Below are positions 1 through 7,650 of a stretch of DNA of 64,000 nt, one piece after another. Under the pieces are notes generated by a model. That model was not told the DNA's origin. It saw only the letters and a program-made list of their open reading frames with translations, and did not search any database. Each line of letters begins with the position of its first letter. The stretch's first letter is position 1. The translations under genes were made by a program, and so were the position numbers. The stretch is taken from assembly GCF_000429085.1 (NCBI RefSeq), contig NZ_AUBE01000012.1:177429-241428 (forward strand), read 5' to 3'. The stretch is from Streptomyces flavidovirens DSM 40150. Lineage in GTDB: Bacteria; Actinomycetota; Actinomycetes; Streptomycetales; Streptomycetaceae.

Positions 1-497
1 GCGGTTTCCTGGAGACGAATCTGCGGACGTACGTACGCGGTCCCGACGGGTGCCGGGCGTTGTGGTTTCTGACGATCGAGGTGAGCTGCGCGGCCATGCT
101 GGCCGCGCGAGCCGTGGGGCTGCCGTACCACTGGGGAGCGCTGACTCTGCGACGCGACGACGGCGGGTGCTTCTACTCCGGCATGCGCCGCGGCGGCGGA
201 GCCTCGTACCGCCTGACGGTGCGACGCGGTGAACCGCTCCCGGCGCCGTCGGAGCGCGATGTGTGGCTCACCACCCGGTGGCACGCCTTCACGCACCGGG
301 CCGGCCTGATCTGGGACACCCCGGTCGAGCACGAACCGTGGAACCTCCACACCGGTACGGCCGAGGGCCTGGCCGAGTCGCTGACCGCGGCGGTCGGCCT
401 GCCCGCGCCCTCGCGCGAACCCCTGGTGCACGTCTCGCCGGCCGTGCGGCAGGCCCGCATCGGTGCTTCGCGGCCGCGCTACCGCGCCGGTTACTGA
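1..497 (+). CDS. DUF2071 (YqjF-like) protein, 5' end outside window
   Basis: The frame is open from base 3, so the gene begins to the left of the window and only its last ~164 residues are seen. The visible start reads G-F-L-E-T-N-L-R-T-Y-V-R, followed soon after by L-W-F-L-T-I-E. Both are characteristic of DUF2071/YqjF proteins, whose N-terminal part carries the R-T-Y-V block. Full members are about 230-250 residues. No enzymatic role is established for the family. The gene converges on the ligase gene that ends at 491, and the two overlap by 7 bp at their stops. A TTG at 60 is in frame but internal to the conserved block, so I do not take it as the start. Confidence 0.85.
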   Translation, partial: GFLETNLRTYVRGPDGCRALWFLTIEVSCAAMLAARAVGLPYHWGALTLRRDDGGCFYSGMRRGGGASYRLTVRRGEPLPAPSERDVWLTTRWHAFTHRAGLIWDTPVEHEPWNLHTGTAEGLAESLTAAVGLPAPSREPLVHVSPAVRQARIGASRPRYRAGY

Positions 498-1585
498 GGG
501 GTGCCCTGCATGGTGACCAGATCGGTCAGCGCCCGCATACCCCCCTCGGCCAGCGCGCGTCGCTGCAGGTCGGCGGGCGTGCCCTGTTGCAAGAGCCGGT
601 GGACCAGCGAGGTCACCTCCCGCGTGTCTCCGGACTCCTCCAGGGCGGGTGCGATGTGGTCCATGAGCTGACAGAGCACATCGCCCGCGCTGCGGAGCTT
701 CCCGTCGGGGGCGACCAGTGAACCGCTGATGCCGTCCCGCGCGGCGTACCAGTTCGCGCCGTGCAGCAGTTCGGGTGTGCACTGGGCAGGCGGCACGCCG
801 GCCTTTTCGTCGCTGATGGCCGTCGCGACCAGGGCGCGCACGATGCCCGCGAACATGACGGCGTCGTCGGCCCTCAGCTGTACGTCCATGCACCGCACCT
901 CGACCGTGGGGAACCGGTCGGAGAGCCGGGCCTGCCAGTAGAGCTGACCGGGGTCACTGATGATCCCGGCCGTCAGCAGTGCCCGGACCCGCCGCTCGTG
1001 GTCGGCGAGGTCGGCGAAATACGGCGGGGGCCCGCTGACCGGCCAGCGGCCGTAGATCACGGTACGCCAGCTCGAGAACCCGGTGTCGTGGCCGTCCCAC
1101 AGCGGTGAGTTCGCCGACATGGCCACCAGCACGGGCAGCCACACCCGGATCCGGTTCAGGACGGCGATGCCCATCTCCGGATCGGACACGGCCGCGTGTA
1201 CGTGCATACCGTTGACCAGTTGCTCCGCGACCAGTTGCGGGGCCTGGGACTGGATGGCGAGATAGCGCGGCTGCCGGGTGACCAGGGGCGGCGCCACCTC
1301 TCTGAACGGCGCTGTCGCGCAGGTGGCGAGCCGGCAGCCCAACTCTTCGGCCGCCGCGCCGAGCGCGTGCCGCAGGCGCAGCAGATGACCGCCGACCTCC
1401 TTGAGGTCGGTGCATACCGGAGTGGCTACCTCCACCTGGGCCTGCAGCAGCTCGGCCTGTATCTCCCGCCGGTCCACGAACGGCTCGAGCCCGGACGATC
1501 CCCGTACCTCTTCGGCCAGTGGTACCGGCAGGCCCGTGTCCGGGTCGAGGAGGAGGTACTCCTCCTCGACTCCCACAGTGATCAC
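491..1585 (-). CDS. YbdK-type carboxylate-amine ligase (glutamate-cysteine ligase family 2)
   Basis: A 364-residue protein of the GCS2/YbdK family. These enzymes make gamma-glutamyl-type amide bonds using ATP, with weak glutamate-cysteine ligase activity known for YbdK. The signature V-G-V-E-E-E-Y-L-L-L-D lies directly after the start. Further family blocks include H-V-H-A-A-V around the metal site, S-A-N-S-P-L-W-D-G and R-W-P-V-S-G-P. The frame is open for another 55 codons upstream, but that stretch is low-complexity Arg/Pro sequence overlapping the DUF4383 gene. GTG at 1585 gives the usual family length and has a G-rich ribosome binding site. It lies 11 bp after the DUF4383 stop, so the two genes probably form an operon. 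A second paralogue lies at 7651-8742. Confidence 0.88.
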   Translation of the reverse strand: MITVGVEEEYLLLDPDTGLPVPLAEEVRGSSGLEPFVDRREIQAELLQAQVEVATPVCTDLKEVGGHLLRLRHALGAAAEELGCRLATCATAPFREVAPPLVTRQPRYLAIQSQAPQLVAEQLVNGMHVHAAVSDPEMGIAVLNRIRVWLPVLVAMSANSPLWDGHDTGFSSWRTVIYGRWPVSGPPPYFADLADHERRVRALLTAGIISDPGQLYWQARLSDRFPTVEVRCMDVQLRADDAVMFAGIVRALVATAISDEKAGVPPAQCTPELLHGANWYAARDGISGSLVAPDGKLRSAGDVLCQLMDHIAPALEESGDTREVTSLVHRLLQQGTPADLQRRALAEGGMRALTDLVTMQGTPQ

Positions 1586-1596
1586 GCCGCCCCCGG

Positions 1597-2052
1597 TCAG
1601 CGGCCCGCGCGGGTGCGCGGGCGGCGGGTGAGCAGGACACCGAGGGCGACCATGGCGACGCCCAGAGCGAAGTGCAACCAGTTGTCCGCAGTGTTGAAGG
1701 GTACGAAGTTGGCCGCGCTGTCGTGGTCGATGAACAGGCCGTACAGCCACAGCGCCAGGTAGATGACACCGCCGCCGATGAGGAAGTTGCGGGCGGTGGA
1801 CGCGGCGCGGGCCATGGTCACACCGGCGATGCCGAACAGCAGGTGCACGATGTTGTGCAGTACGGACACCTGGAACACGCCGAGCAGTTTGGCCTCGGAG
1901 TCGTGTTCCGCGAACTTCATCGTGTCGTAGTCGGTGGTGATGCCGGGAATGAAGCCGAGGACACCCACCAGCAGGAAGACCACGCCGACCAGCAGCGCCG
2001 CCTGTTGCACGGGGGTCCGGGCGATCGGCGCCGTACGGTGCTGAGCACTCAT
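1597..2052 (-). CDS. DUF4383 four-helix membrane protein
   Basis: A 151-residue membrane protein. It has four hydrophobic segments: one after P-V-Q-Q-A-A near residue 20, one around V-L-H-N-I-V-H-L-L-F-G, one at I-G-G-G-V-I-Y-L-A-L-W, and one at W-L-H-F-A-L-G. The spacing and the H-N-I-V-H-L / N-W-L-H-F motifs match DUF4383, a family of unknown function common in actinobacteria. ATG at 2052 is preceded by AGAAAGAAG and gives a compact protein. Upstream in-frame codons are not hydrophobic and are unlikely to be used. It is probably cotranscribed with the downstream ligase gene, and a SigB-like promoter lies about 70-90 bp upstream. Confidence 0.88.
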   Translation of the reverse strand: MSAQHRTAPIARTPVQQAALLVGVVFLLVGVLGFIPGITTDYDTMKFAEHDSEAKLLGVFQVSVLHNIVHLLFGIAGVTMARAASTARNFLIGGGVIYLALWLYGLFIDHDSAANFVPFNTADNWLHFALGVAMVALGVLLTRRPRTRAGR

Positions 2053-2118
2053 GACCGCACTTCTTTCTCCCGGGGCAGCCCGTCGGGCCGCCCGATCGAT
2101 CCCAGTACTAGGCACTAT

Positions 2119-2143
2119 GTACCCCGTACTCTTACGGTTAGGC
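2119..2143 (-). promoter_or_regulatory. Candidate SigB-type promoter for DUF4383-ligase operon
   Basis: Read on the minus strand, GCCT at 2143-2140 is followed by a 15-base spacer and GGGTAC at 2124-2119. This fits the Streptomyces sigma-B consensus GNNT-N14-16-GGGTAY. It lies 67 bp upstream of the DUF4383 ATG, in a small AT-richer island. The motif is short, so a chance match is possible. Confidence 0.4.
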
Positions 2144-2203
2144 AGCCCGCTCGACCAGGCGATTTCAGGCCCGTGTGCGACCCGCTCGCCCAAGCGGCGA
2201 GGG

Positions 2204-2479
2204 TCAGGTGTGGACGATGCTGTTGTGACCGTCCTGGTCGTCGGCGTGGCCGTCGTTGAACCAGTAGTCGCCGTGCGCCAGGTAGCGGAACCCGTAGCGC
2301 TGTTCCTTGGGGAGGGTGACGGTGACGGAGCGGGTGCCGTCCTCCCGTTCGGTGAAGGGGTGGGCTCCCGGCTGCCAGTCGTTGAAGTCGCCGACTACGC
2401 TGACCTGCCCGCAGGCCTGGCCTGCCGGGATGACGAAGGTGATCTCGGTGTGCTTCTTGCGTCGGCTGCGCTCCAGCAT
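2204..2479 (-). CDS. Stand-alone CBM48/AMPK-type glycogen-binding domain protein
   Basis: A 91-residue protein that is essentially one carbohydrate-binding module. After a basic N-terminus (R-S-R-R-K-K) it reads V-S-V-V-G-D-F-N-D-W-Q-P-G, the hallmark of the CBM48/AMPK1-CBM early-set fold. It continues with G-F-R-Y-L and D-Y-W-F-N-D, where the conserved aromatic residues contact alpha-glucan. No catalytic domain follows. It may bind glycogen or act as an adaptor; no partner is evident nearby. ATG at 2479 has a strong GAGGAAAGG site 9 bp upstream, which decides the start within a much longer open frame. Confidence 0.85.
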   Translation of the reverse strand: MLERSRRKKHTEITFVIPAGQACGQVSVVGDFNDWQPGAHPFTEREDGTRSVTVTLPKEQRYGFRYLAHGDYWFNDGHADDQDGHNSIVHT

Positions 2480-2595
2480 CGCTGAACCTTTCCTCGGGGG
2501 GAGTGCCTCAGGATCGCCGCCCCATAGCCCTTCGAGCACCTCTTGTTGCGCTGACGGCGCCGTTCGTCGCCCGGATGGCGCACGCGGGCACCGGG

Positions 2596-3495
2596 TCAGG
2601 TGACAGCCGCGCCCTGGCGGAGCAGCAGCGCGGCATCCACTGCCGCGACGAGGACCGCCGCGAGGAACGGCAGCCTCGGGCGCCGCCGGCCCAGCAGTGC
2701 GCCGCCGGCCGCCACGACGAGAGCCGCCGACAGGGCGGCCGGCCCGGCGGTGCCGGCCGGGCCGGGGCGGGCGAACGCCAGCAGCGCGGTGGCCGTCACG
2801 AGGGGGAGCGGCAGCAGGAGCCGCCCCCGTGCAGGTCCCAGTCGCTGGGGCCAGCCGCGTACACCGGTGGCCAGATCGTCGCCGATGTCCGGCAGGACGT
2901 TCGCCAGGTGTGCGCCGATGCCGAGCAGCGCCGCGGCGACCACGATCCACCAGGGGGGCCAGGGCCGCCCCTGCGTACCGAGCGAGACGAAGGCGGGAAG
3001 CGCCGCGAACCCCACCGCGTACGGCAGCCAGGAAAGCACGGTCGCCTTCAGCCCGAGGTTGTACGCCCAGGCCGCGGCGACGCCGACGAGGTGGACCGTA
3101 CCCGCGAGCAGACCGTACGCGAGGGACAGCGGTACGCACAGGGCGAGAGCGGTGAGCGCCGCACCGCGTACGGCGGTGACACCGACCGAACCGGCGACCA
3201 CGGGTTTGGTACGCCGCCCGACCGCGGTGTCGCGGGCGGCGTCGACGGCGTCGTTGCTCCAGCCGACGGACAACTGCCCCGCCAGCACCGCGGCCGCCAC
3301 CAGCAGGCACCCTGCCGCGTCCTGCCCGCAGGCCGCCGCCAGCGCGGTCGTCAGGGCGCCGACCGCCACGGCCGGTACGGGGTGACACGCCCTCAGAAGC
3401 CCGCCCGCCGGCCGCAGCAGACGCCTCACGCGGGCGCTGGGCGGCGACCCGCGTGCGGCCTCGCCGCCCGCGTCCAACCGCACCTCGATGTCCAC
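2596..3495 (-). CDS. UbiA-family membrane prenyltransferase
   Basis: A 299-residue integral membrane protein with seven to nine hydrophobic helices. The first Asp-rich motif of UbiA enzymes is present as N-D-A-V-D-A-A-R-D at about residues 80-88, followed by G-R-R-T-K-P. The second appears as L-P-D-I-G-D-D at about residue 200. These chelate Mg2+-prenyl diphosphate, so it should transfer an isoprenoid chain to an aromatic or related acceptor. It starts with GTG at 3495 and diverges from the type III polyketide synthase gene, separated by 164 bp. I infer that the acceptor is the polyketide product of that gene set. It could instead act in a quinone pathway. Confidence 0.87.
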   Translation of the reverse strand: MDIEVRLDAGGEAARGSPPSARVRRLLRPAGGLLRACHPVPAVAVGALTTALAAACGQDAAGCLLVAAAVLAGQLSVGWSNDAVDAARDTAVGRRTKPVVAGSVGVTAVRGAALTALALCVPLSLAYGLLAGTVHLVGVAAAWAYNLGLKATVLSWLPYAVGFAALPAFVSLGTQGRPWPPWWIVVAAALLGIGAHLANVLPDIGDDLATGVRGWPQRLGPARGRLLLPLPLVTATALLAFARPGPAGTAGPAALSAALVVAAGGALLGRRRPRLPFLAAVLVAAVDAALLLRQGAAVT

Positions 3496-3659
3496 GCGCC
3501 CATGCTAGGCGTCCGGGCCATCGGAGGCGTGCGGCCCGCCGCCACCGACTACCGCTTGCGGGCAGGTGCGCACAGCCGCCGGACGAGCGACACCACGTGT
3601 GGCGATCGTGAAGGGGGGCACTCATTGCAAGGTCCCCCGTCCCCGGCCTCGGATCCCAG

Positions 3660-4718
3660 ATGACCCGGATCGCAGCTGTCCACGGAGCTCTCGCTCCGCA
3701 CCGGCACACCCAACGAGAGATCACGGACATGGTGGCCCGGATGTGTCTCACCGAGGGGACCGACCGGCGGGTGCTGGACCGGCTCCACGACAGTGCGAAG
3801 GTGAACACCCGCCATACGGCGCTGCCGCTCGACGCTTACGCGGGACTGGACGGCTTCGGCGCCGTCAACGACGCTTTCATCGCGGGGGCGGTGAGCCTCG
3901 GCGCGGAGGCCGTCGGGGCGGCGCTCGACGCGGCGGGCCTCTCCCCGCGCGACGTCGACCTCCTGATGTTCACCTCGGTGACCGGCATCGCCACGCCCTC
4001 GGTCGACGCGCGTCTCGTGGGGCCACTCGGGCTGCGTCCTGACGTCAAGCGCGTGCCCGTCTTCGGCCTCGGCTGTGTCGCGGGGGCGGCCGGCATCGCG
4101 CGCCTGCACGACTACCTGCTGGGGCGTCCCGACGACGTGGCGGTACTCCTGTCGGTGGAGCTGTGCTCTCTCACCCTCCAGCGCGGCGACGCCTCACCGG
4201 CCAATCTCGTCGCCAGCGCCCTCTTCGGGGACGGCGCCGCGGCCGTGGTCGCGTGCGGTGCGCGCAGGCCGGCGGCCGCCGCCCGGCCGGCCGTGGTCGA
4301 CACGCGCAGCCATCTCTACCCGGACAGCGAGCACGTGATGGGGTGGGACATCACCGGCTCCGGATTCCGCGTCGTACTCGACGCCAGTGTCCCGGACGTC
4401 GTACGCAAGAACCTCGCCGCGGACGTCGACGCGTTCCTCGCGGACCACGGGCTGCGCCGCCAGGACATCACCGCCTGGGTGTGTCACCCCGGCGGACCGA
4501 AGGTGCTCGAAGCGGTTGAGGAAACGCTCGAACTGCCCGCGGACGCACTCGACGTCACGTGGAGGTCGCTGGCGGCCGTGGGCAATCTGTCCTCCGCGTC
4601 GGTGCTCCACGTCCTGCGCGACACCCTGGCCGAACGCCGTCCACCCGCCGGCACCGCCGGGCTGATGCTCGCCATGGGGCCGGGTTTCTGCTCCGAACTC
4701 GTCCTGCTTCGCTGGTAG
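3660..4718 (+). CDS. Type III polyketide synthase
   Basis: A 352-residue homodimeric chalcone-synthase-like enzyme that condenses malonyl-CoA units onto an acyl-CoA starter, releasing pyrones or resorcinols. The catalytic triad is visible: Cys139 in G-L-G-C-V-A-G-A, His276 in V-C-H-P-G-G-P-K and Asn309 in V-G-N-L-S-S-A-S. The C-terminal M-G-P-G-F-C-S-E loop is also conserved. Length is standard for bacterial members. ATG 3660 opens the gene. The stop is followed by an AGGGAGAGG site and the methyltransferase 12 bp on, so a three-gene operon with the methyltransferase and flavoprotein is very likely. The starter unit cannot be read from the sequence. Confidence 0.95.
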   Translation: MTRIAAVHGALAPHRHTQREITDMVARMCLTEGTDRRVLDRLHDSAKVNTRHTALPLDAYAGLDGFGAVNDAFIAGAVSLGAEAVGAALDAAGLSPRDVDLLMFTSVTGIATPSVDARLVGPLGLRPDVKRVPVFGLGCVAGAAGIARLHDYLLGRPDDVAVLLSVELCSLTLQRGDASPANLVASALFGDGAAAVVACGARRPAAAARPAVVDTRSHLYPDSEHVMGWDITGSGFRVVLDASVPDVVRKNLAADVDAFLADHGLRRQDITAWVCHPGGPKVLEAVEETLELPADALDVTWRSLAAVGNLSSASVLHVLRDTLAERRPPAGTAGLMLAMGPGFCSELVLLRW

Positions 4719-4730
4719 GGAGAGGAACAC

Positions 4731-5270
4731 ATGCTCTGGTACACCGTGCTCGTCCTGGCGGTCGGTCTGGAACGCGTCGCCGAACTCGTCGTGGCCCGCC
4801 GCAACGCCCGCTGGAGCCTGGCGCGCGGCGCCGTCGAGGCCGGACGCCGGCACTACCCGGCGATGGTGGTCCTGCACACCGGGCTGCTCGTCGGCTGCCT
4901 GGCCGAAGTCCGGTGGGGCGGGCGGCCGTTCGACCCGGTGGTGGGCTGGTTCATGGCCGCCGTCGTGGTGGCCGCGCAGGCTCTGCGCTGGTGGTGCGTC
5001 CGGACGCTGGGGCCGCGGTGGAACACCCGTGTGCTGGTCGTGCCGGGCCTGCCCCTGGTGGCGGGCGGACCGTACCGGTGGCTGAGCCACCCCAACTACG
5101 TGGCGGTGGTGGTGGAAGGGCTGGCCCTGCCCCTCGTGCACGGCGCCTGGCTGACCGCCGCGCTCTTCACCGGCCTCAACGCGGCGCTGCTCACCGTACG
5201 GATCCGCTGCGAGAACGAAGCGCTCGGGCTCGCTCCGGAGCGTGCCGCCGGGAGCGGGGCGGGTGCCTGA
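4731..5270 (+). CDS. ICMT-family membrane methyltransferase
   Basis: A 179-residue membrane protein of the isoprenylcysteine carboxyl methyltransferase family, with about four hydrophobic segments. The C-terminal half carries G-P-Y-R-W-L-S-H-P-N-Y, the SAM-binding R-x-x-x-H-P-x-Y motif. In Bacillus the homologous YpbQ/BpsB sits beside a type III polyketide synthase and O-methylates alkylpyrones. The same pairing here supports O-methylation of the polyketide, which is my inference. The gene starts 12 bp after the synthase stop and ends two bases before the flavoprotein GTG, consistent with translational coupling. Confidence 0.88.
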   Translation: MLWYTVLVLAVGLERVAELVVARRNARWSLARGAVEAGRRHYPAMVVLHTGLLVGCLAEVRWGGRPFDPVVGWFMAAVVVAAQALRWWCVRTLGPRWNTRVLVVPGLPLVAGGPYRWLSHPNYVAVVVEGLALPLVHGAWLTAALFTGLNAALLTVRIRCENEALGLAPERAAGSGAGA

Positions 5271-5272
5271 CC

Positions 5273-6289
5273 GTGATCGACCTGCTCGTGGCGGGCGGCG
5301 GACCGGCCGGTCTTGCCACCGCCATCCACGCGGCGTCGGCCGGTATGGAAGCGGTCGTGATCGAACCGCGCGCCGCACCCGTGGACAAGGCGTGCGGCGA
5401 GGGCATCATGCCCGGCGGCGTGCTGGCTCTGGAAGCACTGGGCGTACGGGTCGGCGGCCGCGCACTGCGCGGTATCCGTTACGTCGACGGACGCCACCGC
5501 GCGCAGGCCTCCTTCGCCGACGGTCCGGGCCTCGGGGTGCGGCGTACGGAACTGCACGCGGCGCTGGCCCGGCGGGCTGCCGAAGTGGGGGTCGCGGTCG
5601 TCACCGGCAAAGTCGGGGAGGTGCGGCAGAGTGCGGACGCGGTGGCGGCAGGGGGGCTGCGGGCTCGCTGGCTGGCGGCCGCGGACGGCCTGCACTCGCC
5701 GCTGCGCCACGCTCTCGGCCTGGACGTGCCGAGCCGCCGGCCACGGCGCTTCGGCCTGCGGCGGCACTACCGGCTGGAGCCGTGGACCGATTTCGTCGAG
5801 GTGCACTGGTCCGTGTTCGGCGAGGCGTATGTGACGCCGGTCGGTGACGGCCTGGTCGCCGTGGCCGTGCTGAGTACGGGGCGGCGCGGTTTCGACGCGC
5901 ACCTGGCCCACTTCCCGCACCTGCTGCGGCTCCTGGACGGGCGGTCCCACGCCGGCCCCGTGCGGGGCGCGGGCCCGCTGCGCCAGCGGGCCCGCCGTCG
6001 TACGGTCGGCCGGGTGGTGCTGGTGGGCGACGCGGCAGGCTACACCGACGCGCTCACCGGCGAGGGCGTGGCGCTCGCGATGGCGTCGGCCGAGGCGGCC
6101 GTGCGGTGCCTGAAGGCCGGACGACCGCAGGAGTACGAGCGGTGCTGGCGGCGGCTGTCCCTGCGCCACCACCTGCTGACGGAAGGTCTCGTACGGATGA
6201 GCGGCCACGCGGCGGTGGCCCGGCTGATCGTACCGGCGGCGGCCAGGATGCCGTCGGTCTTCACGGCGGCCGTCCGCGCGCTCCAGTGA
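5273..6289 (+). CDS. FAD-dependent oxidoreductase (geranylgeranyl-reductase/PHBH-like)
   Basis: A 338-residue flavoprotein. The dinucleotide-binding G-G-G-P-A-G lies at residues 8-13. The distal FAD motif G-D-A-A-G-Y-T-D-A-L-T-G-E-G is at about residues 250-263. The fold is that of group A monooxygenases and geranylgeranyl reductases. The D-K-A-C-G-E-G block near residue 40 is shared with the latter group. Next to a polyketide synthase and a methyltransferase it probably hydroxylates the aromatic ring or reduces the prenyl chain added by the UbiA enzyme. The start is GTG 5273, two bases after the methyltransferase stop; the frame extends upstream but only as the shadow of that gene. Confidence 0.87.
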   Translation: MIDLLVAGGGPAGLATAIHAASAGMEAVVIEPRAAPVDKACGEGIMPGGVLALEALGVRVGGRALRGIRYVDGRHRAQASFADGPGLGVRRTELHAALARRAAEVGVAVVTGKVGEVRQSADAVAAGGLRARWLAAADGLHSPLRHALGLDVPSRRPRRFGLRRHYRLEPWTDFVEVHWSVFGEAYVTPVGDGLVAVAVLSTGRRGFDAHLAHFPHLLRLLDGRSHAGPVRGAGPLRQRARRRTVGRVVLVGDAAGYTDALTGEGVALAMASAEAAVRCLKAGRPQEYERCWRRLSLRHHLLTEGLVRMSGHAAVARLIVPAAARMPSVFTAAVRALQ

Positions 6290-6374
6290 CGCCCTGTTCG
6301 CTCACCGTCGCATCCCGACTCGCAGGGGCCGTTCCGCCGCTCTAGCCTGGGACCGCGAGGAGGTGGCGGTGGCC

Positions 6375-7445
6375 ATGGCGCGTCCGGTGTGGAGTGGGGC
6401 TCTGACCTTCGGCCTGGTGTCGCTGCCCGTCCAGATGTTCACCGCGACGGACAGCCACACCGTCCACTTCCACCAGTTGCAGCGCGGCACCTCGGACCGG
6501 GTCCGCAACAAGCGGGTGAACGAGCGCACGGGCGAAGAGGTCCCGCTCGACGAGATCGTCAAGGGCTACGACGCGGGGGACGAGTACGTACTCATCGAGC
6601 CCGGCGAGCTGGAGGACATCGCTCCGGGCCGCTCCCAGGCAGTGGAGATCACCGGGTTCGTGGACCATGAGCAGGTCGAGCCCATCTTCTTCGACAAGAC
6701 GTACTACCTGGGTCCCAAAGGCAAGGAGTACGCCAAGATCTACGCGCTGCTGGAGAAGGCACTGGCGGAAGCGGGCAAGGCGGGGATCGCCACGTTTGTC
6801 ATGCGCAACCGTCAGTACCTGGTCGCCGTGAAGGCCGAGGGCGGGCTGCTGACGCTCCACACCTTGCACTGGGCCGACGAGATCCGCGATCCGCGCCAGG
6901 AGATCGGCACGCTGCCCGACAGCACCGATGTCACCGACCGCGAGCTGAAGATGGCCGAGCAGCTCATCGAGACGCTCGGCATGGAGTGGAAGCCCGAGGA
7001 GTTCCACGACACCTTCCAGGAGCAGGTGACGAAGCTCATCGAGGCCAAGCGCACCGGTGAGTCGGTCGAGAAGGCGGAGCCCCCGGCGGAGGCCACGAAC
7101 GTCGTCGACCTGATGGAGGCGCTGCGGGCCAGCGTCGACCGCGCCAAGAGCCCCAAGAGCCGCGGCAAGGGGAAGACAGCCGCCGCCGACGCCCCCGTCG
7201 CGCAGATCAGGGACGCCGCCGACAAGCGCCGGACCGGCCGCGCGGCGAAGCCGGAGCAGGAGACGAAGCCAAAGCCCAAGCAGACGAAGCGGGCCAAGGC
7301 GTCGTCGTTCGATTCCCTGACCAAGGCAGAGCTCTACCAGCGCGCCACGGACGCCGGAATTCCCGGCCGTTCCTCCATGACGCGCGAAGAGCTCATCAAG
7401 GCGCTCAGCGGCAAGCGAGGACGGCGCAAGGCCGAGGCCTCCTAG
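6375..7445 (+). CDS. ku: Ku, non-homologous end-joining DNA-end-binding protein
   Basis: A 356-residue bacterial Ku. It opens with M-A-R-P-V-W-S-G-A-L-T-F-G-L-V, the universal Ku start, and has the F-H-Q-L and Y-Y-L-G-P core blocks. The ring-forming core covers about residues 1-255. A Lys/Arg-rich linker follows, then residues ~310-350 resemble a SAP/Rho-N-like DNA-binding module (S-L-T-K-A-E-L-Y-Q-R-A-T-D-A-G-I-P-G-R). Streptomyces usually have more than one Ku with such tails. ATG 6375 lies about 11 bp after a GAGGAGG site; GTG codons at 6363 and 6369 are alternatives. No LigD-type gene is adjacent, but an ATP-dependent ligase lies at 30.7 kb. Confidence 0.95.
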   Translation: MARPVWSGALTFGLVSLPVQMFTATDSHTVHFHQLQRGTSDRVRNKRVNERTGEEVPLDEIVKGYDAGDEYVLIEPGELEDIAPGRSQAVEITGFVDHEQVEPIFFDKTYYLGPKGKEYAKIYALLEKALAEAGKAGIATFVMRNRQYLVAVKAEGGLLTLHTLHWADEIRDPRQEIGTLPDSTDVTDRELKMAEQLIETLGMEWKPEEFHDTFQEQVTKLIEAKRTGESVEKAEPPAEATNVVDLMEALRASVDRAKSPKSRGKGKTAAADAPVAQIRDAADKRRTGRAAKPEQETKPKPKQTKRAKASSFDSLTKAELYQRATDAGIPGRSSMTREELIKALSGKRGRRKAEAS

Positions 7446-7650
7446 AGGTCCTTCCGGCCGTGGATCACGGCGCGCCCGTGAGATCGCGGGCATTAAGACC
7501 GCGGCGCAGGGCAGAGGGAAGAAAACCGCATCGCGGCCCGCCTGATCCGCTCCCGTGAGCCGTGTGCAGGACGTGGTGCGGTCCACGAAGGATCTAGAGC
7601 ATGCGCCCGGGCCCGTCCGGCCCCGGCCGCGCCGCGGAGAGGCAGTCGTC

